A stretch of 19,231 nucleotides of DNA from Verrucomicrobiota bacterium (GCA_026397855.1 JAPLUA010000622.1:1-19231), one strand, 5' to 3'; shown: positions 7,056 to 14,952, counted from the stretch's first letter. Notes: generated from the sequence alone by a model not told the origin. Made by a program: numbers and translations.

Positions 7056-7193
7056 ACGTAACGCAGATTTGTAATCTGCTGTATCGCCGATTTGTAATCG
7101 GCAGACCTTTCGGCGTATTCAAGCACGTCCGAACTGGGTAAGGCCAGCAGGTTGAAAACCTGCGATACAGCAGACTGAAAGTCTGCGTTACGT
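7056..7193. repeat. Composite repeat: imperfect 32-bp inverted ends and four mini-hairpins
   Basis: The outer arms 7056-7087 and 7162-7193 are inverted copies matching at 28 of 32 positions. Within the element are four 17-nt hairpins, each with a 7-bp stem and 3-nt loop. They are GCAGATT-TGT-AATCTGC (7063-7079), GCCGATT-TGT-AATCGGC (7086-7102), GCAGGTT-GAA-AACCTGC (7147-7163) and GCAGACT-GAA-AGTCTGC (7170-7186). Stem bases differ between hairpins, but every change is compensated on the other side. The element could be a non-autonomous mobile unit or a structured regulatory RNA. An open leftward frame across it (6980-7216) gives peptides I recall as frequent false ORFs in Verrucomicrobiota, so I treat it as non-coding. 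Confidence 0.85.
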
Positions 7194-7237
7194 TGCGGTG
7201 GCTTTGAATACGTCACTGGATTGATGTCCTGATGCCC

Positions 7238-8959
7238 TCAGTAACCCAAAGCCACTCCATCGCGCCTCGGGTCGCCCATGCCCACCAGTTTGCCGTCGGG
7301 CCGGAACAGGATGCCTTGGGCGCCGCCGAAGTACAGATCCAGATCCTTCTTCACTCCTAGCTTGTAGCCGCGTGCCTCAAGGGCGCTCAATACCTCCTTG
7401 GGAAACCGGGCCTCAACCGCGGTCTCAGTCAGGTTGCCGTTGTGAAAGCGCGGCGCCAGGATCGCCCCCGGCAGATCCAGCTTGAAGTCCACCACCCCGA
7501 TCACGATGTTGGCCAGCGCGGTGATGATGCGCGTCGCGCCCGGGCTGCCGACGGTCATGAAGGGCTTCCCGTCGCGGAGCACGATCACCGGGGCCATGCT
7601 GCTCAACGGCCGCTTGCCCGGCGCTGGGGCGTTCACCGAGCTGGGCTGCAAATCAAAATCATCCATCTCGTCATTGAGCAGAATGCCTGTGCCCGCCGGC
7701 ACCACTCCCGCGCCCATGAAATGATTCAAGGTCTGGGTGATCGTCACAATGTTGCCCTCCTTGTCCACCACCGAGAATGAGGTGGTGCTGCCCGACTCAT
7801 ATTTCGACGGCGTGCCGGCGGCGGCCCGCTTCGGCTTCTGCGGGTCAATGGCCTTCCGCCGCTCCGCCGCATAGGCCTTGTCCAGCAGCCCGCTCACCGG
7901 GATCTTCGCAAACGCCGGATCGGCCATGTATTTTGCGCGGTCTGCAAAAGCCAGTTTCTGCGCCTCCACGCACACCGCCAGGTACTCCGCCGAGCCTTGT
8001 TTCATCTGCGCCAGGTCGTAGCCCTCCAATATGTTCAGCAGCTCGATGAGCGTCAGCCCGCCCGATGAAGGCGGGGGCAGGGTGATCACCGTGTAACCCC
8101 GGTAAGTGCCCTGCACCGGCTTTCTCAGCACGGCCTTGTAATTCGCCAGATCGTCCTTGGTAATCCACGCCCCGCCCTTCTCGGCAAACTCCTTCGCGAT
8201 GGCATCCGCAATTTCCCCCTTATAGAGAACATCCGCCCCGCCCGACGCGATCTTCTTTAGCGTCGCGGTCAGCTCGGGGTTCCTGATCACATCCCCAGGC
8301 TGAGCTGGCAGGCCGTCCTTGTAAAAGTTCTTCTGCATCCACGGCATGGCGGGGGCCTTCTCCAAGCGGTCGAATTCCTCGGCCAAAATCTGACTGAGCG
8401 TTTCCGACACCACCAGCCCCGCCTCCGCTTGCTGGATTGCGGGCTGAACCAAATCCGCCCATGGCCGGGTGCCGAACTTCTTATGCAGCATCTCCAGCCC
8501 CCGCAATTCTCCGGGCACCGCCACCGCCTTGTAACCGGTCGCCGACGCATCACCGACGGCTTTGCCTTTGGGAGTGAGCGGATAGGTATCGGGCCGCGCC
8601 TTCGCGGGGGCCGTCTCGCGGAAATCCACCACGTAGCTCCGCTTCTCTTTGGCCACATACACCAGTGCGAAACCGCCGCCGCTCAAGCCCGAGGCGTTGG
8701 GCTCCACCACTCCGAGACTCAGCGCCGTCGCGATCGCCGCATCGGCCGCGTTTCCCCCCTTCTGCAAAACATCCAGCCCGGCGCGGGCCGCCAAGGGATG
8801 CGCCGCGGCAACGACTCCGTTGGCCCCCAGCGCGTCGCGCTTGCTATCCGCCGGCCTCGCGGCGGCGGCGGCTTCACCCGGGATCGTGCCCAGCCTTAGC
8901 AGGATGCTCGTGATCGCGCCGAACTTCAGCGCTTGTTTGCTTAGTATTCTTGCGGCCAT
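7238..8959 (-). CDS. ggt: Gamma-glutamyltransferase (gamma-glutamyl hydrolase/transpeptidase)
   Basis: The 573-residue N-terminal nucleophile hydrolase precursor is expected to cleave itself into large and small subunits before Thr392 in ESGSTTSFSVVD. Family features include GGNAADAA at 68-75, SGLSGGGF at 90-97, the substrate-binding DFRETAP at 112-118 (R114), PPPSSGG at 295-301 and GSPGATRI at 471-478. The usual TTH after the cleavage site is TTS here, a tolerated-looking difference. The start at ATG 8959 is chosen over upstream sequence to 9118, which is arginine/proline-rich. At 8959 a GGAGAG Shine-Dalgarno lies 11 nt away and a hydrophobic leader at about 11-23 follows. It would act on gamma-glutamyl peptides such as glutathione in the periplasm. 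Nearby exported racemase and carboxypeptidase genes fit peptide recycling. Confidence 0.95.
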   Translation of the reverse strand: MAARILSKQALKFGAITSILLRLGTIPGEAAAAARPADSKRDALGANGVVAAAHPLAARAGLDVLQKGGNAADAAIATALSLGVVEPNASGLSGGGFALVYVAKEKRSYVVDFRETAPAKARPDTYPLTPKGKAVGDASATGYKAVAVPGELRGLEMLHKKFGTRPWADLVQPAIQQAEAGLVVSETLSQILAEEFDRLEKAPAMPWMQKNFYKDGLPAQPGDVIRNPELTATLKKIASGGADVLYKGEIADAIAKEFAEKGGAWITKDDLANYKAVLRKPVQGTYRGYTVITLPPPSSGGLTLIELLNILEGYDLAQMKQGSAEYLAVCVEAQKLAFADRAKYMADPAFAKIPVSGLLDKAYAAERRKAIDPQKPKRAAAGTPSKYESGSTTSFSVVDKEGNIVTITQTLNHFMGAGVVPAGTGILLNDEMDDFDLQPSSVNAPAPGKRPLSSMAPVIVLRDGKPFMTVGSPGATRIITALANIVIGVVDFKLDLPGAILAPRFHNGNLTETAVEARFPKEVLSALEARGYKLGVKKDLDLYFGGAQGILFRPDGKLVGMGDPRRDGVALGY

Positions 8960-9081
8960 GTTCAAATCAACTCTCCGCCGGCATTTCCCGGCTCTCATCG
9001 GTGGTCTTGTGCGCCTTGCCCGCGGCGGCTCCCGGGCACCAGTCGCGCGGGTGCGTGTCCGCCTTGGGTGATCGGTTTCAG

Positions 9082-10290
9082 TCAGTCGGCGTATCCCAGT
9101 TCGCGGCGGCGGGCCCACAGTTCGCGCGGCTTGAAGATGCCGGCGGGAGTGATAATGCCGGTGATCAGCTCCGCGGGCGTCACATCGAAACCCGGATTCA
9201 GGGCGCCGCTGGCGGGGTTGGCCACGCGCACATACACCCTACCGGCGGATTTCGCGCCCGCCGCCACGCCCCATGCGCCGAGCACCTCGCTCTCGCATCG
9301 TTCTTCGATCGGAATGTCGAAGCCGGCCTTCAGGTTCCAGTCAATGGTGGATAAGGGAATCGCCACGTAGAAAGGAATCTTGTGCCGCGCCGCCAGCACC
9401 GCCTTAGTGTAGGTGCCGATCTTGTTGGCCACTTCGCCCGTGCGGCCCAGCGTGCGGTCGCTGCCGACAATGACCAGGTCAACTTTGCCGCGCTGCATCA
9501 GGTGGCCGGCGGCGTTGTCGGCGATGACCTGGTGGGAGATTCGTTGCTGGGCCAGTTCCCAGGCGGTAAGCGTAGCGCCCTGCGAGCGGGGGCGGGTTTC
9601 GTCGCAGAAGACGTGGAACTTCCTGCCCTGCTCCTGGGCGGCATACATGGGGGCAGTGGCGCTGCCCACATCCACGAACGCCAGCCAGCCGGCATTGCAA
9701 TGCGTGAGGACGTTCATGCCGCTGCGAATCAGCCCGGCTCCGTGCTTTCCGATGTCCCGGCAATGCCGCACATCCTCGTTCGCGAACTCCTCCGCGGCCG
9801 CCATGGCCAGGGCCTGTTGCTCCTCAACGGTCTCGCCGGCCTGCATCGCCTGGCGCACCTGGTTCATCGCGTTGACGGGATCAACGGCCGTGGGCCGGGC
9901 GGCCTGGAGGGTTTGATAGACCGTTTCGACGTGCCGCCCGAATGTTCCCAGGTTGCGGCCGCGGAAGGCGCGCGCACCCTGGGCGAGACCATAGGCCGCG
10001 GTGGCGCCGATCGCTCCGGCGCCGCGCACCACCATATCCTTGATCGCGCGGGCGGTTTGGCGGAAGTCATTCGCGGGCACGATCTTGAATTCGTGCGGGA
10101 GCAGGCGCTGCTCGATCAGCAGAACCGCGTTGTGCCGCGGATCAAAGGTGACTGTGCGAAAATGCCGCGTGCGGTCATGGAGTGTAACGTTCAAGGTGAC
10201 TTCACTTTCATCTTCCGGAGTTGCCTTCTGTATTCCTGAAACTGCTTTGTTCAGGCATACGACAGCAGGAATTCTGTCCAGTTCAGCCAC
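9082..10290 (-). CDS. mtnA: S-methyl-5-thioribose-1-phosphate isomerase family protein
   Basis: The protein belongs to the MtnA/eIF2B-alpha-like aldose-ketose isomerase family. It has RGAGAIG at 89-95, THCNAGWLA at 196-204 with the catalytic Cys198, DETRPRSQGATLTAWEL at 230-246, VGSDR at 275-279 with catalytic Asp278, and NKIGTY at 289-294. MtnA converts methylthioribose-1-phosphate to methylthioribulose-1-phosphate in methionine salvage; close paralogues act on 5-deoxyribose-1-phosphate. The usual GADR is GSDR here. At 402 residues from a GTG start it is about 50 longer than typical. The family's normal N-terminus corresponds to about residue 50, and no Shine-Dalgarno settles the start. No other methionine-salvage gene lies nearby. 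It is divergent from the epimerase gene. The family is sure; the exact substrate is less so. Confidence 0.88.
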   Translation of the reverse strand: MAELDRIPAVVCLNKAVSGIQKATPEDESEVTLNVTLHDRTRHFRTVTFDPRHNAVLLIEQRLLPHEFKIVPANDFRQTARAIKDMVVRGAGAIGATAAYGLAQGARAFRGRNLGTFGRHVETVYQTLQAARPTAVDPVNAMNQVRQAMQAGETVEEQQALAMAAAEEFANEDVRHCRDIGKHGAGLIRSGMNVLTHCNAGWLAFVDVGSATAPMYAAQEQGRKFHVFCDETRPRSQGATLTAWELAQQRISHQVIADNAAGHLMQRGKVDLVIVGSDRTLGRTGEVANKIGTYTKAVLAARHKIPFYVAIPLSTIDWNLKAGFDIPIEERCESEVLGAWGVAAGAKSAGRVYVRVANPASGALNPGFDVTPAELITGIITPAGIFKPRELWARRRELGYAD

Positions 10291-10390
10291 CCCAAGTCAA
10301 GCGCTGCGCGCTTCATCGCTGGCCCCGTGCGAAGCCCGGCCGGTTTTTCTGTTTCTTCGTGGGCTGGCAATCCCGTAAGCTGCCGGAGCT

Positions 10391-11395
10391 ATGAAATGCT
10401 TCGTCACCGGCGCGTCGGGGTTCATCGGTGCGAACCTCGTTCATGAACTGGTCGCCAATCGGCACCGGGTCAGGGCTTTGCTTCGGCCGGGGATCGACCT
10501 GCGCGGCTTGCAGGGTGTCGAATTTGAGCGTGTCGAGGGGGACCTGAGTGATCGCGCCAGGCTGGCGCAGGCAATGGAGGGGTGCGATTGGTGCTTTCAT
10601 GTCGCGGCCAGCTACCATCTCTGGCTGCGTGATTACGCGCCGATGTATGAGGCAAACGTTCAAGGCACCCGGAATGTGATAGAAGCTGCTGCCCAGGCAG
10701 GCTGCATGCGGATCGTTTATACCAGCACGGTCGGGTGCATAGGGCTGCCCGTTCCCTTCGAAGGGCGTGTTACGCCCTCGGACGAATCCACCCAGGTTCG
10801 CGAGGACCAGATGTCCAACCACTACAAACGGTCGAAGTGGCAGGCCGAGCAGGTCGCCACCACCCTTGCCCGCCGCGGCATGCCCGTCATTATTGTCAAT
10901 CCCTCGACCCCGGTCGGTCCGCGGGATGTCAAACCCACTCCCACGGGCCAGATCATCGTTGATTTCCTGAACCGCAGAATGCCCGCCTATCTCGACACCG
11001 GCCTGAACTGGGTTCACGTGCGCGATGTGGCGATCGGGCACATCCTCGCCGCGCGTAACGGCTCCATCGGCCAGCGCTACATTCTCGGCCATGCCGAGGG
11101 AAACTGGACGATGAAGCAGGCGCTCGATGTGCTCGCGAAAGTCTCGGGTGTTGCCGCCCCGGAATGGCGGATCCCCTACAAGCTCGCGCTGATTGCGGCT
11201 CACATGGACGAAGCGTTGTCCCGGCTTACCGGCCGCCCCCCCCGAGCCCCCCTCGCCGGGGTTCGCATGGCGAAGCACAAGATGTACTTCAACCCCGCCA
11301 AGGCAATTCGCGAACTCCAACTGCCCCAAACGCCCCCCGAAGAGGCGCTGGCCGATGCCGTCAAATGGTTTCGGGCGAACGGCTATGTCAAATGA
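10391..11395 (+). CDS. hpnA: HpnA-like NAD-dependent sugar epimerase/dehydratase
   Basis: This is an extended short-chain dehydrogenase/reductase of 334 residues. The Rossmann motif GASGFIG is at 7-13, and the catalytic Tyr145 and Lys149 lie in HYKRSK with the Ser/Thr of YTSTVG at 110-115. Strings I associate with the hopanoid-associated epimerase HpnA are present: FHVAASYHLW, NPSTPVGPRDVKPTPTGQII, PAYLDTGLNWVHVRDVA, and a C-terminal ADAVKWFRANGY. HpnA is usually encoded with hopanoid biosynthesis genes, but no squalene-hopene cyclase or other hpn gene lies here, so the role may be broader sugar or lipid modification. It starts at ATG 10391, with GGAG only 2 nt before it. It is divergent from mtnA across 100 nt, which must hold both promoters. 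It is cytoplasmic. Confidence 0.85.
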   Translation: MKCFVTGASGFIGANLVHELVANRHRVRALLRPGIDLRGLQGVEFERVEGDLSDRARLAQAMEGCDWCFHVAASYHLWLRDYAPMYEANVQGTRNVIEAAAQAGCMRIVYTSTVGCIGLPVPFEGRVTPSDESTQVREDQMSNHYKRSKWQAEQVATTLARRGMPVIIVNPSTPVGPRDVKPTPTGQIIVDFLNRRMPAYLDTGLNWVHVRDVAIGHILAARNGSIGQRYILGHAEGNWTMKQALDVLAKVSGVAAPEWRIPYKLALIAAHMDEALSRLTGRPPRAPLAGVRMAKHKMYFNPAKAIRELQLPQTPPEEALADAVKWFRANGYVK

Positions 11396-11453
11396 GCAGA
11401 GGCTTACTGAGGAGTCCCTGGCATACAACACACCAAGAACTGCGGAAGCTTCT

Positions 11454-11480
11454 CCCTCTCCCCTGCAGCAGGGGAGAGGG
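11454..11480. repeat. 27-nt near-perfect palindrome downstream of the epimerase gene
   Basis: Arms CCCTCTCCCCTGC (11454-11466) and GCAGGGGAGAGGG (11468-11480) are exact inverted copies around a single A. It lies 59 nt past the epimerase stop. It could terminate or stabilise that transcript. No T-run follows, and it resembles dispersed intergenic palindromes common in related genomes. Confidence 0.6.
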
Positions 11481-11594
11481 GTCCCCCAGTGTTGTCTATC
11501 CCGCGGACTTGGCAGTAGGCTCAGTCGCCTTGTGTCCCAATGCCGGTGAGCGGTCAGCAGATTTCAGTGGTGCTGCAATAGTCAAATAGAGCCA

Positions 11595-12506
11595 ATGGGA
11601 GGCATGAATTGCAGCGGCAGAAGATCGGCCAGCCTGGTCCTGGCTCTCTTTGCCGCTTTTAGTTCATGGTCGGGGCAGGGGATCTCCCCCAATGTGGCCC
11701 TGGCAATCTACTCCCGGACCACGAACCAATTCGCTGCAGGTATCTTCCTCAAGCCCGCCCAAGCGACCAATGCCGGGTTGGCCTGCCAGCTTGCGCCGCG
11801 GACTATTCAGCAGGTCCCCGACGGGCCGCTCTCAGCCGATGCGTCCCGGGACCAGTTCGGCGCTCCAGGCATTTCGAATGGTGTTCCGGCTCTCAACCCG
11901 TCGCGCCCGGCCGTCTATTGGGCCGCGGACACCGTGCCGCTCAATGGCAGGGTCCACGTGCGACTCTCCTGGCAGTGGTGGTATCCTCCCCGTCCATCCT
12001 CCTCCTACGTGGCTGCCACTTTGCCCCGGCAAGGCGTTCGCATCACGCTCGATTCGCAGGGCCGCCCCGCCATCTGGGAAATCCTGGCCGACACCTCGGG
12101 TCGGCAATTGGTTTTCATTTCCGGGAGCCTGGAGGCTGCCGCTGCCGCCGAATTCGGCAAACCGCTGGCCGGGCGGCAATATTCGATCGAGCGCAGCCTG
12201 GAGGAGGCTCCGGATGTCATTGTTCCGCGCGTCATTGACGATGGCCCGATGGCCGACGGCCCGATCGTCTATCTCGGTGAAGGCACTCGCAATGTCTGCG
12301 CCCTCATCTGCCGCTGCATGCCCGCGCAGGTAAAACAACTTGCCGCCACGCGCACCTTCGATTTGATCCCGCTTGACGCCGGTGCCATGAACGCCCTGCA
12401 AGCCGCCGCAGGGGCGGATTTGAATGCGCTACCGGCGGTGTGGCCCGGCGACCGCCGAAGCAACAACCATCTCGGCACCCGCCTGCGCCTGCCCGCAAAG
12501 TTCTGA
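11595..12506 (+). CDS. Secreted protein of unknown function
   Basis: The frame encodes 303 residues with an N-terminal signal peptide (hydrophobic core about residues 12-26). I do not recognise a family. The mature part has an aromatic patch RLSWQWWYPP, a QGVRITLDSQGRPAIWEIL strand-like segment at about 145-165, and two close cysteines (ALICRCMPAQ) that could form a disulphide outside the cytoplasm. It has no obvious catalytic motif, lipobox or further membrane segment. Two in-frame ATGs lie at 11595 and 11604; GGAGG before the second is too close to be a normal ribosome site, so the start is uncertain by three residues. It follows the epimerase gene by 199 nt with a palindrome between, so it is probably its own unit, and it converges on purD. 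Codon usage matches its neighbours, so I believe it is real. Confidence 0.75.
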   Translation: MGGMNCSGRRSASLVLALFAAFSSWSGQGISPNVALAIYSRTTNQFAAGIFLKPAQATNAGLACQLAPRTIQQVPDGPLSADASRDQFGAPGISNGVPALNPSRPAVYWAADTVPLNGRVHVRLSWQWWYPPRPSSSYVAATLPRQGVRITLDSQGRPAIWEILADTSGRQLVFISGSLEAAAAAEFGKPLAGRQYSIERSLEEAPDVIVPRVIDDGPMADGPIVYLGEGTRNVCALICRCMPAQVKQLAATRTFDLIPLDAGAMNALQAAAGADLNALPAVWPGDRRSNNHLGTRLRLPAKF

Positions 12507-12552
12507 CGGCGAATGGGGTGGAGGCCGGCGCTTTGCATTGTGGAAAGTCGCT

Positions 12553-13857
12553 CTATCCGCCTGCTCGATCCAGCGCCTTGCTTCCAATATCCCGCCTGAA
12601 CTGGGCGCCCTCGAAGTGAATCGTTTCCACGGCAGCATAGGCGGCGGCACGCGCGGCTGATAGATCCTTCCCCCAGGCCGTCACGCCCAGGACCCGGCCG
12701 CCGTTGGTCACGACTTGGTCCCCGGCGTTCGCTGTGCCGGCGTGGAAGACCTTGGTGTTCGGCAACCGCGCCGCCTCGTCCAGCCCCCGGATCGGTTTGC
12801 CCTTCGCGTAGCTGCCCGGGTAACCGGCGGATGCCATCACAACGCACACCGACGGCATCGGGCTCCATTTCAGCTCAACGTTCTCGAGCGTGCCATCCGC
12901 GCTCGAGGTCAGCAGTTCGGCGAGGTCGTTCTCCATGCGCGTCAGATAGACCTGGGTTTCCGGGTCGCCGAACCGGGCGTTGAACTCGAGAACCTTCGGG
13001 CCATCCTTCGTCAGCATCACCCCCGGATACAGGATGCCGCGGAAATCAATGCCCTCCGCAAGGCATCCGCGCAGCCAGGGATCAAGAATGCCGGCGCCGA
13101 CCGCCGCCAGCTCCGGCCCTGCCAGGAACGGGGCGGGGCAATAGGCTCCCATGCCGCCAGTGTTGAGGCCGGCGTCCCCGTCCAGCGCGCGCTTGTGGTC
13201 CTGGGATGCGGGAAACAGCTTGGCTGTCCGGCCGTCGCACAGGGCATGCAGGGAAATCTCCATCCCTTCGAGGAGTTCCTGGATGACGATGTGGGCCCCG
13301 GCACCGCCAAAGGCTCTCTTCACCAGGACTTCCTGGATTGCCTGGCCCGCTTCCGCCATGCCGCGGCAGATCAGGACGCCTTTCCCCAGGGCCAGGCCGT
13401 CGGCCTTGACCGCGCAACGCCCGCCGAGGGATGCCGCAAAGTCCAGCGCGGCTGCGGCATCGGCAAAGGTTCCGGCGCGCGCGGTCGGGATGCCGTATTT
13501 CTCCATGAAGCGCTGCGAGAAAACCTTCGAGGCTTCGAACTGCGCGGCCTTTCGGTTCGGACCCCAGATGCGGTGGCCATCCTGCCGGAACAAATCCACG
13601 ATGCCCAGGGCCAACGGGTTGTCCGGCCCGACGACCGTAAGGTCGGGCCGGTTCTCCCCGGCAAAGGCGCGCAGGGCGGCCAGGTCTTCGGCGCCCAGGC
13701 TCACGCACTCGACGGGCCTGTTGTTGGCGGCCAGGCGCTCGCCGGCGATGCCTGCGTTGCCGGGGGCGCACCACATCCGCGTGACACGGGGGGACTGCGC
13801 CAGCTTCCAGACCAGCGCATGCTCGCGACCGCCCGAACCTATGACGAGAATCTTCAT
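12553..13857 (-). CDS. purD: Phosphoribosylamine-glycine ligase (GAR synthetase)
   Basis: The 434-residue ATP-grasp enzyme joins phosphoribosylamine and glycine in step two of de novo purine synthesis. Signature segments are ILVIGSGGREHAL at 3-15, KADGLALGKGV at 151-161 (ATP-binding), NTGGMGAYCPAP at 232-243 and EFNARFGDPETQ at 291-302 (metal/phosphate site). Length is normal. The start at ATG 13857 is set by the family N-terminus; the frame stays open upstream to 13962 but that part is not PurD-like. It is divergent from the FKBP gene across 120 nt. purM is on the same strand about 1.1 kb away, separated by the opposite-strand FKBP gene, so they are not one transcript. The product is cytoplasmic. 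Confidence 0.97.
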   Translation of the reverse strand: MKILVIGSGGREHALVWKLAQSPRVTRMWCAPGNAGIAGERLAANNRPVECVSLGAEDLAALRAFAGENRPDLTVVGPDNPLALGIVDLFRQDGHRIWGPNRKAAQFEASKVFSQRFMEKYGIPTARAGTFADAAAALDFAASLGGRCAVKADGLALGKGVLICRGMAEAGQAIQEVLVKRAFGGAGAHIVIQELLEGMEISLHALCDGRTAKLFPASQDHKRALDGDAGLNTGGMGAYCPAPFLAGPELAAVGAGILDPWLRGCLAEGIDFRGILYPGVMLTKDGPKVLEFNARFGDPETQVYLTRMENDLAELLTSSADGTLENVELKWSPMPSVCVVMASAGYPGSYAKGKPIRGLDEAARLPNTKVFHAGTANAGDQVVTNGGRVLGVTAWGKDLSAARAAAYAAVETIHFEGAQFRRDIGSKALDRAGG

Positions 13858-13931
13858 GCGCCCGATTGAATCAGGATTACGCCGATCGCAAAAGTAATTT
13901 GCGCAATTTCCTGCTCGACTTTTGCCGCCGT

Positions 13932-13940
13932 TGCTGTAAT
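13932..13940 (+). promoter_or_regulatory. Candidate extended -10 promoter for the FKBP gene
   Basis: TGC followed by TGTAAT (13935-13940, five of six matches to TATAAT) forms an extended -10 element 37 nt before ATG 13978. No convincing -35 box lies 17 nt upstream, so the call is tentative. Confidence 0.35.
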
Positions 13941-13977
13941 AGGGACTGCTCGAAACAAGCATTCATAACGACGAACT

Positions 13978-14901
13978 ATGACAAACAGATTGAAAGTGGC
14001 TTTGGCTCTGGGTCTCGGTGTCACCCTGCTGCAATGCAAAGTATCCGCAGAGCAGAATCCGGCGGGGACGAATGCGCCGGTCGCGCCAAAACTGTCCCCC
14101 GCAGAGCAGAAGAAGAACATGAGCTATGCCATCGGCATGAACATTGGCAATAACATTGGCAATAGCATCAAGCGCGGCGGGATCGAATTGGACGTGGAGG
14201 CCATGTCCGGCGCGATCAAGGATGTGCTGGCGGGCGGCGCTTTGAAGCTGACCGAGCCGCAGGCCCAGGAGGCCATGCGGGCTTACCAGATGGAAGCCCG
14301 GTCCAAACACGAGGAGATGCAGAAGCAGGCCGCCGGAAAGAACAAGAAGGAGGGCGAAGCTTTCCTGGCCGAGAACAAAAAGAAGCCCGGCGTCAAGACC
14401 CATGCCGTCACGCTTGCCGATGGAGCCACAGCCGAGCTGCAGTACAAGGTGCTTACCGAAGGCACCGGCACGATGCCCAAGGGGAGCGATACGGTGACCG
14501 TCAATTACCGGGGCACATTGGTCAATGGCACCGAATTCGACAGCTCCGCCAAGCGGGGTCAACCGGCCAAGTTCCAGGTCGGCCGCGTAGTTCGCGGATG
14601 GACCGAGGCGCTGCAGATGATGAAGACCGGCTCCAAGTGGGAGCTTTATCTCCCCTCGACCCTGGCCTACGGCGACGGCGGCGGGCCTGGCATCGAGCCC
14701 GGCTCAACGCTCATTTACGAGGTGGAACTGGTGGGCACGGACACCCCGCAGCCTGCTCCGCCTCCCCAGCCTTTGACGAGCGACATCATCCGCGTGCCTT
14801 CCGCCGAGGAACTCAAGAAAGGCGCCAAGATCGAGGTCATCAAGGCCGACGAGCTGGAGAAGTACACGAACTCAGCCGCCAAGAAGGCCGGGGCCAAGTA
14901 G
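13978..14901 (+). CDS. Exported FKBP-type peptidyl-prolyl cis-trans isomerase
   Basis: The 307-residue protein has the FkpA/Mip layout. A signal peptide occupies residues 1-24 (cleavage likely after VSA). A helical FKBP N-terminal domain spans about 40-140, with MSYAIGMNIGNNIG and a charged helix. The FKBP catalytic domain lies at about 154-254, with Tyr177, Phe187-Asp188, Val204-Val205, Trp208 and Tyr231 in the pocket positions. It would help fold proteins in the periplasm. Cys20 is preceded by LLQ, a poor lipobox, so it is probably not a lipoprotein. Beyond the catalytic domain is a proline-rich linker (PQPAPPPQP) and a charged tail of about 40 residues not usual for the family. The gene lies between purD and purM on the opposite strand, converging on purM across 51 nt. 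Confidence 0.94.
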   Translation: MTNRLKVALALGLGVTLLQCKVSAEQNPAGTNAPVAPKLSPAEQKKNMSYAIGMNIGNNIGNSIKRGGIELDVEAMSGAIKDVLAGGALKLTEPQAQEAMRAYQMEARSKHEEMQKQAAGKNKKEGEAFLAENKKKPGVKTHAVTLADGATAELQYKVLTEGTGTMPKGSDTVTVNYRGTLVNGTEFDSSAKRGQPAKFQVGRVVRGWTEALQMMKTGSKWELYLPSTLAYGDGGGPGIEPGSTLIYEVELVGTDTPQPAPPPQPLTSDIIRVPSAEELKKGAKIEVIKADELEKYTNSAAKKAGAK

Positions 14902-14925
14902 GTTCAGGGCCCTGTCTGAGAATTC

Positions 14926-14941
14926 AACCTGGGGAGGTTTT
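14926..14941 (+). terminator. Weak candidate terminator after the FKBP gene
   Basis: A 5-bp stem AACCT/AGGTT with GGGG loop runs into TTTT, 24 nt past the stop at 14901. It is short and the T-run is minimal. Confidence 0.2.
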
Positions 14942-14952
14942 CAAGCAAGCGC

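Noticed and set aside
5799..7061. Long rightward frame of 420 codons
   Set aside because: It is the antisense of the M14 carboxypeptidase; its translation shows no family features, whereas the leftward protein has all catalytic motifs.
6980..7216. Leftward 78-codon frame over the repeat block
   Set aside because: Its codons coincide with the hairpin repeat, and similar peptides arise wherever the repeat occurs, so it is better read as a non-coding element.
8960..9118. N-terminal extension of the gamma-glutamyltransferase frame
   Set aside because: The extension is arginine/proline-rich and unlike the family; the internal ATG has a ribosome site and opens a signal peptide.
9382..10239. Rightward frame of 285 codons
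   Set aside because: It is antisense to the MtnA-family gene, which has full active-site motifs.
10313..11431. Long leftward frame of 372 codons
   Set aside because: It is antisense to the HpnA-like epimerase and reads as low-information sequence.
12715..13869. Long rightward frame of 384 codons
   Set aside because: It lies opposite purD, whose motifs are complete; the antisense frame is a GC-codon artefact.
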